Source of the DNA: Gordonia jinghuaiqii | Lineage (GTDB): Bacteria; Actinomycetota; Actinomycetes; Mycobacteriales; Mycobacteriaceae | Direction: 5' to 3' | Assembly (NCBI RefSeq): GCF_014041935.1 | Contig: NZ_CP059491.1 | Location: 3,782,001 to 3,846,000, forward strand | DNA: 64,000 nt | Part shown: piece after piece, positions 8,011 through 16,450 of the stretch | Layout of the letters: the number at the start of each line of letters is the position of its first letter | How positions within the stretch are numbered: position 1 is the stretch's first letter | Made by a program: the position numbers and the translations under genes | Notes under the pieces: model-generated | Database searches by the model: none | What the model saw: only the letters and a program-made list of their open reading frames with translations | What the model was told of the DNA's origin: nothing

Positions 8011-8769
8011 ATGTGCGGACGTTTTGCGGTGACCACCGACCCGGCGAAGCTGGCGGCGGAGATCGACGCGGTCAACGAGGTACCCGAACCGGCGAGTGAG
8101 TCCGCCGACCTCGACGCCCCACCGGCCCGGTCGCCCGGCGTGAACTACAACGTCGCACCGACCACCACGGTGATGACCGTCGTCAAGCGCCATTCCCATG
8201 AGGAACCCGACGACGATCCGCTCCTGCGGGTGCGCGCCATGCGCTGGGGACTGGTGCCGCCGTGGGCGAAGGAGGTCGGCAAGGGGCCGCTGCTGTTCAA
8301 CGCCCGCGCCGAGAGCGCCGCGGAGAAGAGCTCGTTCCGTGTGTCGGTCAGATCGCGTCGGTGCCTGGTGCCGATGGACGGTTGGTACGAGTGGAAGAAG
8401 GGACCGGCCGACAGCAAGGGCAAGCCCACGAAGATCCCGTTCTTCATGGCCCCCGAGGACGGGACCCGCTTGTTCATGGCGGGCCTGTGGTCGGTGTGGC
8501 ACGCCGAGGGTTCCGACGCCCCGCCGCTGCTCAGCTGCACGATCCTGACCACCGATGCGGTCGGCAAACTGCGTGAGGTCCACGACCGGATGCCCCTGAT
8601 CATGCCGTTCGACAGCTGGGACACCTGGCTCGATCCCGACCACAGGGCACCCGACGACCTGTTCTCCGCGCCGGCCGAACCTCTCGTGGACGCCATCGCG
8701 ATCCGCGAGGTGGCACCGCTGGTCAACCGTGTCGCCAACAACGGTCCGGAGTTGCTCAACCCGCTCTGA
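8011..8769 (+). CDS. SRAP-domain protein (YedK/HMCES family, Rv3226c-like)
   Basis: A 252-residue SOS-response-associated peptidase-like protein. The start is placed at ATG 8011 and not at 8002, because the family needs Met followed by the catalytic Cys2 (MCGRF), which cross-links to abasic sites once Met is removed. Other active-site elements are NYN at 45-47, WGLVPPWA at 79-86, Glu101 in NARAES and His191 in HDRMP. It protects single-stranded abasic DNA by forming a thiazolidine link. It marks the left edge of the accessory block: in M. tuberculosis this gene lies next to aroA, which here is 42 kb away. Confidence 0.93.
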   Translation: MCGRFAVTTDPAKLAAEIDAVNEVPEPASESADLDAPPARSPGVNYNVAPTTTVMTVVKRHSHEEPDDDPLLRVRAMRWGLVPPWAKEVGKGPLLFNARAESAAEKSSFRVSVRSRRCLVPMDGWYEWKKGPADSKGKPTKIPFFMAPEDGTRLFMAGLWSVWHAEGSDAPPLLSCTILTTDAVGKLREVHDRMPLIMPFDSWDTWLDPDHRAPDDLFSAPAEPLVDAIAIREVAPLVNRVANNGPELLNPL

Positions 8770-8771
8770 AC

Positions 8772-9791
8772 TCAGTCCGTGGTGAGGACCGCGGCGCCGT
8801 CGAAGCGGCCGTTCCTCAGATCCAGCAATGCCTCGTCGGCCCGCGAGATCGGGTACTCGTGGGTCGTGGCGCGGACTCCGTGGCGTTCGGCCAACGTCAG
8901 GAACTCGGTGCCGTCGGCTCGGGTGTTCGCTGTTACCGAGCGGATCTCTTTCTCGTAGAACAGTTCTCGCTCATAGTTGAGGGCGGGGATGTCACTGAGA
9001 TGGATGCCGGCGATCGACAGGACTCCCCCACGGTCGAGGGCCCGCATCGCCACCGGCACCAGATCACCCACCGGCGCGAAGGTGATCGCGGCGTCGAGCA
9101 ACACCGGCGGGGCGTCGCGCGCGTCGCCGACCGACGCCGCACCGAGCGCCGCCGCGAGCCGCCGCGACTGCTCTCCGCGGGTGAGCACGTGCACCTGGAT
9201 GCCGAGCGCGATCGCCAGCTGCGCGCAGAGGTGGGCACTGCCACCGAAACCGTAGAGGCCCAGCCGTTTCGGACGGGCGGGGCCTGGGCCGTCGAGCAGC
9301 CCGGTGCGCCGCAGGGCCCGGTACCCGATGATGCCCGCACACAGCAGCGGGGCGAGGGACACGTCGTCGATCCCGTCCGGGAGCGGATAGGCAAACGCGG
9401 CGGGCACGGTGACAAACTCGGCGTAGCCGCCGTCGACATCCCAGCCGGTGTAGCGCGATGCGGCACAGAGGTTTTCGTTGCCGCGAACACATCGGTCACA
9501 GGTGCCGTCGGTGCTGTGCAGCCAGGCGACCCCGACCCGGTCCCCGAGCGTGAAACCCTGTGCGCCACTCCCGAGTTCGACGACGTGGCCGACCACCTCA
9601 TGTCCCGGGGTCACGTTCTCGCAATGCACCGGCAGGTCCCCCTCGGCGACATGCAGATCAGTGCGGCACACACCGCACGCGCGTACCTCGACGAGCAACT
9701 CGCCGGGACCCGGCCGCGGACGTGGCTTGTCGACGAACCGCATCGGTCCGGTGTCGATCGGCGCCGGTTCGGTCACCGCCCATGCGCGCAT
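8772..9791 (-). CDS. Zinc-dependent alcohol dehydrogenase (AdhA-like)
   Basis: A 339-residue medium-chain dehydrogenase. Catalytic-zinc residues are C42 in GVCRTDLH and H64-E65 in PGHE; structural-zinc cysteines occur in [14 protein letters not shown]. The NAD-binding region is [16 protein letters not shown]; its GxGGxA form is typical of the AdhA/Rv1862 branch. It would interconvert an alcohol and an aldehyde with NAD(P). It converges on the SRAP gene with 2 bp between stops and is divergent from the ABC-exporter operon. It is one of two Zn-ADHs in the window; the other lies inside the propane cluster, so this one need not be part of that pathway. Confidence 0.9.
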   Translation of the reverse strand: MRAWAVTEPAPIDTGPMRFVDKPRPRPGPGELLVEVRACGVCRTDLHVAEGDLPVHCENVTPGHEVVGHVVELGSGAQGFTLGDRVGVAWLHSTDGTCDRCVRGNENLCAASRYTGWDVDGGYAEFVTVPAAFAYPLPDGIDDVSLAPLLCAGIIGYRALRRTGLLDGPGPARPKRLGLYGFGGSAHLCAQLAIALGIQVHVLTRGEQSRRLAAALGAASVGDARDAPPVLLDAAITFAPVGDLVPVAMRALDRGGVLSIAGIHLSDIPALNYERELFYEKEIRSVTANTRADGTEFLTLAERHGVRATTHEYPISRADEALLDLRNGRFDGAAVLTTD

Positions 9792-9871
9792 GTCCCGAGG
9801 TTATCCCCGGCCCGGCGCCCCGTCACGCGTAACCGGGAACGCTTCCGGACCCGAGACCCCCGTCACTCGAA

Positions 9872-9917
9872 TTGCACTTCCCGACACATTGTCGCTATCT
9901 TTCCCGACATGCTGTCG
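9872..9917 (+). promoter_or_regulatory. Promoter with two palindromic operators for the ABC/TetR operon
   Basis: TTGCAC at 9872-9877 and CTATCT at 9895-9900 (17-bp spacing) form a plausible promoter. Two near-identical 13-bp palindromes overlap it: CGACA-cat-TGTCG at 9882-9894, between -35 and -10, and CGACA-tgc-TGTCG at 9905-9917, at or just past the start point. Their starts are 23 bp apart. The natural candidate ligand is the TetR protein encoded at the end of the same operon (11763-12377), giving negative autoregulation. Confidence 0.72.
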
Positions 9918-9940
9918 ATAACCGAGTGGAGGAACTGACG

Positions 9941-11068
9941 ATGTTCCTGGCCCTACGTGAACTCACCTTCGCCCGCGGACGGTTCGCCCTGATGGGATCG
10001 GTGGTCGCACTCATCGCCGTGCTGATGGTCCTGCTGAGCGGCCTGTCGGTGGGACTGGTCAACGACGGTGTCTCCGGACTCAAGAAGTTGCCGGTGACCT
10101 CCTTCGCCTTCCAGAAGGACATCGCCACCGACTCCGCCTTCTCCCGCAGCCTGGTGCCGACCTCCGCGGTGCAGACCTGGGCCGAACAGCCCGGTGTCGA
10201 CGACGCCGCCCCATTCGGCAACGCACTGATCAACGGCCGCACCGACACCGGTATGGACATCGATCTCGCCCTCTTCGGCGTCGAGCCGGGCTCGTTCGTC
10301 AGCCCCACCGCGACGTCCGGCTCCTCGCTTTCCGGCACCCCGGGTGAGCTCGTCATCAGCGAGACCGCCGCCGAGGACGGGCTCGCCATCGGCGACACCG
10401 TGACCGTCGAACCACTCGGAACCCGGTTGCGCGTCGTCGGAATCCTCGACGGCCAGAGCACCTTCGGACACGTGGACGTCGCGTACGTGCCGCTGAGCAC
10501 CTGGCAGGAGATCCGCGCCGGGGCCCGTCCGGGGGAGCCGGTGGCGCCGCGCGTCTACGACGACATCACCGCGGTCGCGGTCAACGCCGGCGACACCGTC
10601 GACCTGCCGGCCGGCGACTCCACCGCGGGCACGACGTCCCTGACACTGACGGAATCGTTCGGTGCGTCGCCCGGCTACACCGCCGAGACCTCGACGCTCG
10701 CGCTGATCCAGGCATTCCTGTACGCCATCTCGGCACTCGTGATCGGGGCCTTTTTCACCGTCCTGACGATCCAGCGCAGGCAGGAGATCGCCGTGATGCG
10801 CGCCCTCGGCGCCGGCACCGGGTATCTGCTGCGCGACTCGCTCATGCAGTCACTCATCCTGCTCGTTGCCTCGGCCGCCGCGGGCATCGGAATCGGCGTC
10901 GGCATCGGCGCCGCCATCGGCTCGACCCCCATGCCGTTCGCCCTCGAAACCGGGTCGATCGCCGTCGCCGGCGCGTTGCTGATCGTGTGCGGCATGGCCG
11001 GGGCCGCGATCGCGGTACTCCGCATCACCCGGGTCGACCCACTGACCGCTCTCGGAGGAAACCGATGA
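9941..11068 (+). CDS. ABC transporter permease, FtsX/MacB-like
   Basis: A 375-residue permease from ATG 9941, preceded by GGAGG. It has one N-terminal membrane helix (about 17-39), a long extracytoplasmic domain of about 200 residues, then three C-terminal helices, the layout of half-sized FtsX/MacB-type exporters. The cytoplasmic loop RRQEIAVMRALGAGTGYLLRD is the usual coupling helix region. With the overlapping ATPase gene (ATGA, 4 nt) it would form an exporter for a lipid, peptide or drug. The substrate is unknown. The operon appears to be repressed by its own TetR gene. Confidence 0.9.
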   Translation: MFLALRELTFARGRFALMGSVVALIAVLMVLLSGLSVGLVNDGVSGLKKLPVTSFAFQKDIATDSAFSRSLVPTSAVQTWAEQPGVDDAAPFGNALINGRTDTGMDIDLALFGVEPGSFVSPTATSGSSLSGTPGELVISETAAEDGLAIGDTVTVEPLGTRLRVVGILDGQSTFGHVDVAYVPLSTWQEIRAGARPGEPVAPRVYDDITAVAVNAGDTVDLPAGDSTAGTTSLTLTESFGASPGYTAETSTLALIQAFLYAISALVIGAFFTVLTIQRRQEIAVMRALGAGTGYLLRDSLMQSLILLVASAAAGIGIGVGIGAAIGSTPMPFALETGSIAVAGALLIVCGMAGAAIAVLRITRVDPLTALGGNR

Positions 11069-11745
11069 CCGCACTCTCACTTCGCACTGTCAGCCTCGTC
11101 CACGGCGACGGCGAGGATGTCGTCACCGCGCTCGACGACATCACCGTCGAGGTCACACCCGGCGAGTTCGTCGCCGTGGTGGGGCCGTCGGGCTCGGGCA
11201 AGTCGAGCCTGCTCGCCGTCGCCGGCGGCCTCATCGCACCCACGTCGGGGACGGTACGGATCGGCGGCGTCGACCTGAGCACGGCATCCGCCCGCGAACT
11301 GACCAGAATCCGTCGCGAACACATCGGATTCGTCTTCCAGAGCGGAAACCTCCTCGGCTCGTTGACCGTCGCGGATCAGCTCCGGCTGCCGCTCACCTTC
11401 GGCAGCGTTGCCGATCCGCGCCCGGTCGCCGAGCTGCTCGCCGAGGTCGGCATGGCGCACAAGGCCAAGCGACGGCCGCACCAACTGTCCGGCGGTGAAC
11501 GTCAGCGGGTCGGGATCGCGAGAGCTCTGATGACCCGGCCGGACGTCCTCCTCGTCGACGAGCCGACCGCCGCCCTCGACCGCGCACGAAGCCACGAGAT
11601 CGTCGAGCTGCTCGCCCGCGAAGCACACGAGCACAATGTGGCAGTGGTCATGGTCACCCATGACCAGGACGTCCTCATACACTGTGACAAGGTGTACGAG
11701 ATGATCGACGGCAGGTTGACACCCGGAGCAACAGCGGCCAAATGA
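11065..11745 (+). CDS. ABC transporter ATPase, LolD/MacB-like
   Basis: A 226-residue nucleotide-binding subunit. Walker A GPSGSGKS is at 40-47, the Q-loop FQSGNLL at 91-97, the signature LSGGE at 141-145 and Walker B VLLVDEP at 161-167, with the switch histidine in VTHD. All ATPase motifs are intact. It overlaps the permease gene by 4 nt and precedes the TetR gene by 17 bp, so the three genes form one operon. It powers export by the neighbouring permease, probably as a homodimer with two permease halves. Confidence 0.94.
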   Translation: MTALSLRTVSLVHGDGEDVVTALDDITVEVTPGEFVAVVGPSGSGKSSLLAVAGGLIAPTSGTVRIGGVDLSTASARELTRIRREHIGFVFQSGNLLGSLTVADQLRLPLTFGSVADPRPVAELLAEVGMAHKAKRRPHQLSGGERQRVGIARALMTRPDVLLVDEPTAALDRARSHEIVELLAREAHEHNVAVVMVTHDQDVLIHCDKVYEMIDGRLTPGATAAK

Positions 11746-11762
11746 CCTGAGGAGGTGGGTGT

Positions 11763-12377
11763 TTGCCGAGAATTCAGGCGCCCACCGTCGCCGAGCACCG
11801 GCGTCAGCAGGAAGAGGCGATCCTCGCGGGGGCGAAGGCCATCCTGGCCGACACCGGGAAGGCGCCGACCCTGGCCGCCGTCGGCCAGCGGGTCGGTCTC
11901 GCCCGCTCCAGCGTGTACCAGTACTACGCCTCGAGCGACGAGCTCCTCGCCGCGGTCGTGGCCGACGTCTTTCCGGCATGGGCGCGCCACGTCCGTGACC
12001 GGGTCGCGGCGCAGACCGATTCCGGTCGGCAGATCTGGGAGTACATCAGCGCGAACGTCGAGTTGTTCACCGGCACGGAACAGGACGTCGCCAACGCACT
12101 CGTCCGGGTCGTCGACGCCACCGTGCTGCAGGGGCCGATGGAACGGTTTCACCGAGAACTCCAGGAGCCTCTCGTCGATGCCCTTGCCGCGCACGGCGAG
12201 CCACGTCCACATGAGGTCGCGCAGCTCATCGACTCGATGATCATCCAGGCGTGCCGCTCCGTCGGCGCCGACGACGACGCTCGCGCAGACGATGTGCCCA
12301 CCACCGCGGGCGGCCCGGCCGTGACCGAGGTGATCCGGCGACTACTCGGCGGCTACCTGCGCTTGTCCGACGCCTGA
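11763..12377 (+). CDS. TetR-family repressor of the ABC operon
   Basis: A 204-residue TetR regulator starting at TTG 11763, with GAGGAGG 6 nt upstream; no ATG or GTG fits the frame better. The helix-turn-helix is about 32-55 (PTLAAVGQRVGLARSSVYQYYASSDELL). The C-terminal ligand domain has no recognisable specificity. It is the last gene of the permease-ATPase operon. The two CGACA-N3-TGTCG palindromes at 9882-9917 are the obvious operators, so a transported or toxic compound may lift repression of its own exporter. Confidence 0.9.
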   Translation: MPRIQAPTVAEHRRQQEEAILAGAKAILADTGKAPTLAAVGQRVGLARSSVYQYYASSDELLAAVVADVFPAWARHVRDRVAAQTDSGRQIWEYISANVELFTGTEQDVANALVRVVDATVLQGPMERFHRELQEPLVDALAAHGEPRPHEVAQLIDSMIIQACRSVGADDDARADDVPTTAGGPAVTEVIRRLLGGYLRLSDA

Positions 12378-12398
12378 ACCCCTTTCCGCTGACCGGCG

Positions 12399-13880
12399 TC
12401 AGCGGAACGCGTAGTCGTCGACGGGATAGGAGTTCATCTCCCTCAGTGTCCGGAGCGTCGACGCCGGACGCAGGAGCGTCGCCTCGCCGTGCTGGTTGAA
12501 GTAGTAGCTGCGCGAGCCGGTGCAGTCGCCGTTGTAGAACACCGACGACTGCAGACGCTGCGTCACCTCGTCGAGAAAGGCGTCGTTGGCGGTCTCGGTG
12601 ACCTCGAAGGTGTCCTTGCCGCGGCGTCGCAGTTCGCCGAAGAGACGCGCGATGTGCTTCATCTGCCCCTCGATGGTGGTGAAGTACGACAATCCGCTGT
12701 AGGAGTACGGACTGTTGAGCGAGATCAGGTTCGGGAACTTCGGCACCGTGACGCCCTCGTAGGCCTGGAAGCGGTTCTCCCGCCAGAACTTCCCGAGGTC
12801 ACGGCCCTCGCGACCGATGATGTCGAACGCCGGGAAGTTCACGTCCCACAGGTTGAAGCCGGTGGCCAGCACGAGGGTGTCAATCTCGGTGCGGGTGCCG
12901 TCGGCGGCGAGGATGGCATCTGACTCGAGTCGGGCGACGCCACTGGTCTCCAGCGTGACGTGCGGTTTGGTGAAGCTGGCGAAGTAGGTGTTGGAGAAGG
13001 TCGGCCGCTTGCACCCGAAGTCGTAGTGGGGGGTCAGTTTTCGACGCAGTTCCGGGTCGGCGACCTGAGCCCGCAGGTGCGCCTTGGCGAGCCGCGCGGC
13101 CAGCTTGTTGCCGGGCTTGAGCTGTTTGAAGTGCAGGACCCCGAAGACCATCAGCGCCTCGAGCAGTGAGGTGTTGACCAGGCGTGCCGCGCGTTGCGTC
13201 AGCGGCACGCGACGGAACAGCTGCTGCACCGCGCGCGGGATGGCGAAGTCGACCTTGGGCACCACCCAGATCGGGGTGCGCTGGAAGACGGTGAGGGCGT
13301 CGGCGCGGGCGGCGATCTCCGGGATCAGTTGTACGGCGGTCGCGCCGGTGCCGATGACGGCGACCTTCTTGCCGGCGAAGTCGAAACCGTCCTGCCAGTC
13401 GGCGGTGTGCAGGACCGTGCCGGCGAAGTTCTTGATCCCCGGGAAGTCCGGGATGTGTGGCTGGGAGAGGAACCCGGTCGCGGTCACGAGATAACGTGCG
13501 GTGCGTTCGGTGCCGTCGCCGGTCCGGATCCGCCACAGGAGGCCGGCGTCGTCCCACTCGGCGGAGTCGACGAGGACCCCGAACTCCATGTGCCGCGTGA
13601 GGTCGTACTTCTCGGCCACGTGGTGCGCGTACCGTTTGAGCTCGGCGCCGGGCGCGAACAGCCTGGACCAGAACGGATTCGGCTCGAAGGAGTACGAGTA
13701 CGTCACCGACGCGATGTCGACGGCGAGCCCCGGATAGTGATTGACGTGCCAGGTGCCGCCGAGGTCGGCCTCGCGCTCGAGGATCGCGATGTTGTCGATG
13801 CCGAGCCGCTTGAACTCGATCGCGGCCCCCATCCCACCGAAGCCCGCGCCGACGATCACCACGTCATGTTCCGGTTGCAT
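12399..13880 (-). CDS. Flavin-containing / Baeyer-Villiger-type monooxygenase
   Basis: A 493-residue FAD/NADPH monooxygenase of the EthA-like type. The FAD motif GAGFGG is at 11-16, the BVMO/FMO fingerprint FAGTVLHTADW at 152-162 and the NADPH motif GTGATA at 177-182. The fingerprint fits the F-x-G-x3-H-x3-W rule. ATG 13880 is preferred over GTG 13892 because GGGGTGG precedes it. It would insert oxygen into a ketone or oxidise a sulfide or amine; an acetone-type role alongside propane use is conceivable but not shown. An operator-like palindrome lies just upstream. It is not operonic with the ATP-grasp gene behind it with certainty, as 70 bp separate them. Confidence 0.92.
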   Translation of the reverse strand: MQPEHDVVIVGAGFGGMGAAIEFKRLGIDNIAILEREADLGGTWHVNHYPGLAVDIASVTYSYSFEPNPFWSRLFAPGAELKRYAHHVAEKYDLTRHMEFGVLVDSAEWDDAGLLWRIRTGDGTERTARYLVTATGFLSQPHIPDFPGIKNFAGTVLHTADWQDGFDFAGKKVAVIGTGATAVQLIPEIAARADALTVFQRTPIWVVPKVDFAIPRAVQQLFRRVPLTQRAARLVNTSLLEALMVFGVLHFKQLKPGNKLAARLAKAHLRAQVADPELRRKLTPHYDFGCKRPTFSNTYFASFTKPHVTLETSGVARLESDAILAADGTRTEIDTLVLATGFNLWDVNFPAFDIIGREGRDLGKFWRENRFQAYEGVTVPKFPNLISLNSPYSYSGLSYFTTIEGQMKHIARLFGELRRRGKDTFEVTETANDAFLDEVTQRLQSSVFYNGDCTGSRSYYFNQHGEATLLRPASTLRTLREMNSYPVDDYAFR

Positions 13881-13892
13881 GAGCCACCCCAC

Positions 13893-13918
13893 TAACTGTT
13901 ACCGGCAGTTACTGTAAC
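13893..13918. promoter_or_regulatory. Palindromic operator upstream of the flavin monooxygenase
   Basis: TAACTG-N7-CAGTTA (13893-13911) overlaps a second inverted repeat GTTAC-N11-GTAAC (13898-13918). It lies directly before the monooxygenase ATG at 13880, between it and the ATP-grasp gene end. The nested form is typical of a TetR-family site, but no regulator gene adjoins it. Confidence 0.55.
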
Positions 13919-13950
13919 CTAGCACACATTGCGCCGGGTATCCTCGCTGG

Positions 13951-15141
13951 TCAGGCGATCGCGGTGCCATCCCACAGGACGTCGAAGAACTGCGTCGCCA
14001 CGAGCTCCTCGCGCTTGTTCCGGGAGAGGCCCAGTTCCTTGCGGTAGGCCAGGATGTGCTGCAACGACAACGCCGAGTACACCAGCGGCAGGTGATCGTG
14101 GGGCTGGTCGTAGACGCCGCCCGCACCCTTCGCCACGGCCAGATTCCGGCGCAGATGCGACGGATGCTTGAGGGCGTCGCGCAGCACGGCCGCCTTGATC
14201 ATCTTCTTCCGACCCGCGGGCACCACCACGAGGTCGCCGGGGTCGAAGAGCGCGGCGTCGAATTCCTCCGCGGTCGCGAGGGTGCAACCGGACGTCGGCC
14301 TCGGATTGCACTCGACCATGTGGTGGACGCCGTCGTCGGTCACCAGGTAGTCGAAGCTGATCTGTCCGTGCCAGTTCAGTTCTCGCGCGATCGTCTGCGC
14401 CGCGGCGAGCGACTGCGGGGAATCGACGGATTCGAACACGATGCCACCGCGGTCATCGATGGCCAGGGGGTGTTCGTAGCAGGAGTGCAGGACGATCTCG
14501 CCGTGGTGCGCGACGCTCCAGCTGCACCGGTCGACGCCCACGAGGTACTGCTGGACCAGCCACGGGTCCTCGGGCGTCGGGGTCACGTCGTCGATCGAGG
14601 ACTCCCCGGCCAGCGGCCCCGAGTTGGTGAGGACGTCGAGCCCGCCGCGGCCGAACGCGGCCCGCGCGAACCAGTGCGGCCAGCGCTCGGTGGCCGCGCG
14701 CAGTTCGTCGCGGCTCGTCGTGGTCACCGATTCGGCGGCCGGCAGTCCCAATTTCCGGCACAGCGCGGTGAAATCCACCTTGTCGTGCACCCCGGCGAGG
14801 GTCTCGAAGTCCGGGAAGAACAGTTCGGCGCCGGGGTGGGCCGCGGAGATCCGGTCCCGGTGACGTGCCAGATAGAAGACCTCCTCGAACATCGGCAACA
14901 GCAGGGTGATGTCGAATCTGCCGATCGCCTCGATCACGGCGTCGACGAACTCGGCGGGCCGCTGCGTCGGTGCGGGGAGCTCGAGGTGACGTCGCGCACC
15001 GCGGGAATGACTGCCGGGCGCGGCGGCGAACGTGTCCGCGGCGGTGACGTCGCGACCGGTGACACCCAGCTTGTGGATCTCGTCCACCGCGAAGGGCATT
15101 CGGGACGTGGTCACCAGAATGTGGGGCTCGCGGGTCTCCAT
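13951..15141 (-). CDS. ATP-grasp domain ligase of unknown substrate
   Basis: A 396-residue protein starting METREPHILVTTSRMPFA at ATG 15141. It has the pre-ATP-grasp Rossmann start, a region ITLLLPMFEEVFYLARHRD, and an ATP-grasp core with FARAAFGRGGLDVL (lysine/glycine-loop region), PWLVQQYL and the metal motif MVECNPRPTSG. ATP-grasp enzymes join a carboxylate to an amine or thiol through an acyl-phosphate; the substrate is not readable. It is divergent from an MFS transporter across 91 bp. A make-and-export pair for a small peptide-like compound is possible but only inferred from position. Confidence 0.82.
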   Translation of the reverse strand: METREPHILVTTSRMPFAVDEIHKLGVTGRDVTAADTFAAAPGSHSRGARRHLELPAPTQRPAEFVDAVIEAIGRFDITLLLPMFEEVFYLARHRDRISAAHPGAELFFPDFETLAGVHDKVDFTALCRKLGLPAAESVTTTSRDELRAATERWPHWFARAAFGRGGLDVLTNSGPLAGESSIDDVTPTPEDPWLVQQYLVGVDRCSWSVAHHGEIVLHSCYEHPLAIDDRGGIVFESVDSPQSLAAAQTIARELNWHGQISFDYLVTDDGVHHMVECNPRPTSGCTLATAEEFDAALFDPGDLVVVPAGRKKMIKAAVLRDALKHPSHLRRNLAVAKGAGGVYDQPHDHLPLVYSALSLQHILAYRKELGLSRNKREELVATQFFDVLWDGTAIA

Positions 15142-15232
15142 GCGAGAACGGTAGGCGAGATCGAGCCTCCGCAACGGTCGAACGTCCCAGAGGCGTGAGC
15201 ACCGCTGGCCGTGCCGGTAGCGTGGCACTGCC

Positions 15233-16450
15233 ATGACCGACCGTAGGAGTGCCCCCACCGCGAGCCCGGGTACCGGCGCTTCCTTCGCCGCAGCGGTCTA
15301 CGCCTTCGCGGTGATCATGCTCGGTACGACGCTGCCGACGCCGCTGTATGCGCTCTACGGCGAGAAGCTCGGTTTCGGGGTGACCACGACGACGGTCATC
15401 TTCGGCGTCTACGCCGCCGGTGTCATCGCCGCGCTCATCGGGTTCGGGCGGTGGTCCGACGTCGTCGGCCGCCGCAAACTGCTGATCGCCGGGGCGGGGC
15501 TGTCGGCCCTCAGCGCCGTCGTGTTCCTCACCGCCGGGCCGGTGTGGCAGCTGTTCCTCGGACGCGTGCTGTCGGGATTGTCCGCGGGCATCTATGCCGG
15601 CGCCGCAACGACCGCGGTCATCGAGCTCGCACCGGCGTCGTGGCGGGATCGCGCGCCCGCCGTCGCGACCGCGGCGAACATCGGCGGGCTCGGTCTCGGT
15701 CCGCTGATCGCCGGCCTCCTCGCCCAGTACGTGCCCTCGCCCCTGCACACCGTTTTCTACCTGGACCTCGCGTTGCTGGCCCTCGTCGGAGTCGGCATCT
15801 GGCGTCTTCACGAGACCGTCGAGGTCACGCCGGGTGCACGCCTGAGCATGCAGCGGCTGTCGGTACCCGCCGACATCAGGGATGTCTTCGTCCGCGCCGC
15901 GATCGCCGCCTTCGCGGGCTTCGCGGTGATGGGCACGTTCACCGGCGTCATGCCGTCGTTCGTCACCCAGATCCTCGGTATCGACAACCACGCCTTCACC
16001 GGATTCCTGGTGTTCGTGTTGTTCGCCTCGTCGGCGCTCACCCAGATCGTCGTCCGGCGCATGCCCACCGAACCGGCGCTGATCGCCGGGTGCGCGATCC
16101 TCATCGGCGGCACCTGCGTGTCTATCCTCGGACTGGTCACCGCGTCGAGCGCCGCGCTGCTCGGCGGGGCGGTGATCTGCGGTGTCGGGCAGGGTATGTC
16201 GTTCAGCAAGGGACTGGCGTCGGTGATCGCCGCCAGCCCTGCCGGACGCAAGGCCGAGGTGACCTCCACGTACTTCGTCGTCGCCTACGTCGCCATCTCG
16301 ATCCCCATCGTCGGACAGGGCCTGGCGGCGCAGCGGTGGGACCTGCGGACCGCGGGCATCGCGTTCAACATCGGGGTCGCGGTACTGGCCCTGATCGCCT
16401 TGCTCCTGACGATCATCGCGGTCAGGCGTCCGGCACGCCCGCGGAGTTGA
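15233..16450 (+). CDS. MFS transporter
   Basis: A 405-residue major-facilitator protein with about 12 hydrophobic helices. The loop 2-3 signature is GRWSDVVGRRKLL and the second-half counterpart is weak. Helix 4 carries LGRVLSGLSAGIYAGA. The family includes drug and sugar efflux pumps; the substrate is unknown. It is divergent from the ATP-grasp gene. Its 3' end overlaps the 3' end of the convergent malQ gene by 29 nt (16422-16450), so opposing transcripts are complementary there. Confidence 0.9.
   Translation: MTDRRSAPTASPGTGASFAAAVYAFAVIMLGTTLPTPLYALYGEKLGFGVTTTTVIFGVYAAGVIAALIGFGRWSDVVGRRKLLIAGAGLSALSAVVFLTAGPVWQLFLGRVLSGLSAGIYAGAATTAVIELAPASWRDRAPAVATAANIGGLGLGPLIAGLLAQYVPSPLHTVFYLDLALLALVGVGIWRLHETVEVTPGARLSMQRLSVPADIRDVFVRAAIAAFAGFAVMGTFTGVMPSFVTQILGIDNHAFTGFLVFVLFASSALTQIVVRRMPTEPALIAGCAILIGGTCVSILGLVTASSAALLGGAVICGVGQGMSFSKGLASVIAASPAGRKAEVTSTYFVVAYVAISIPIVGQGLAAQRWDLRTAGIAFNIGVAVLALIALLLTIIAVRRPARPRS

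Noticed and set aside
8772..9791. The left zinc alcohol dehydrogenase as a propane-pathway enzyme
   Set aside because: It is 20 kb away, on the other strand and lacks the prm-type promoter palindrome, while a full alcohol dehydrogenase is already inside the cluster.
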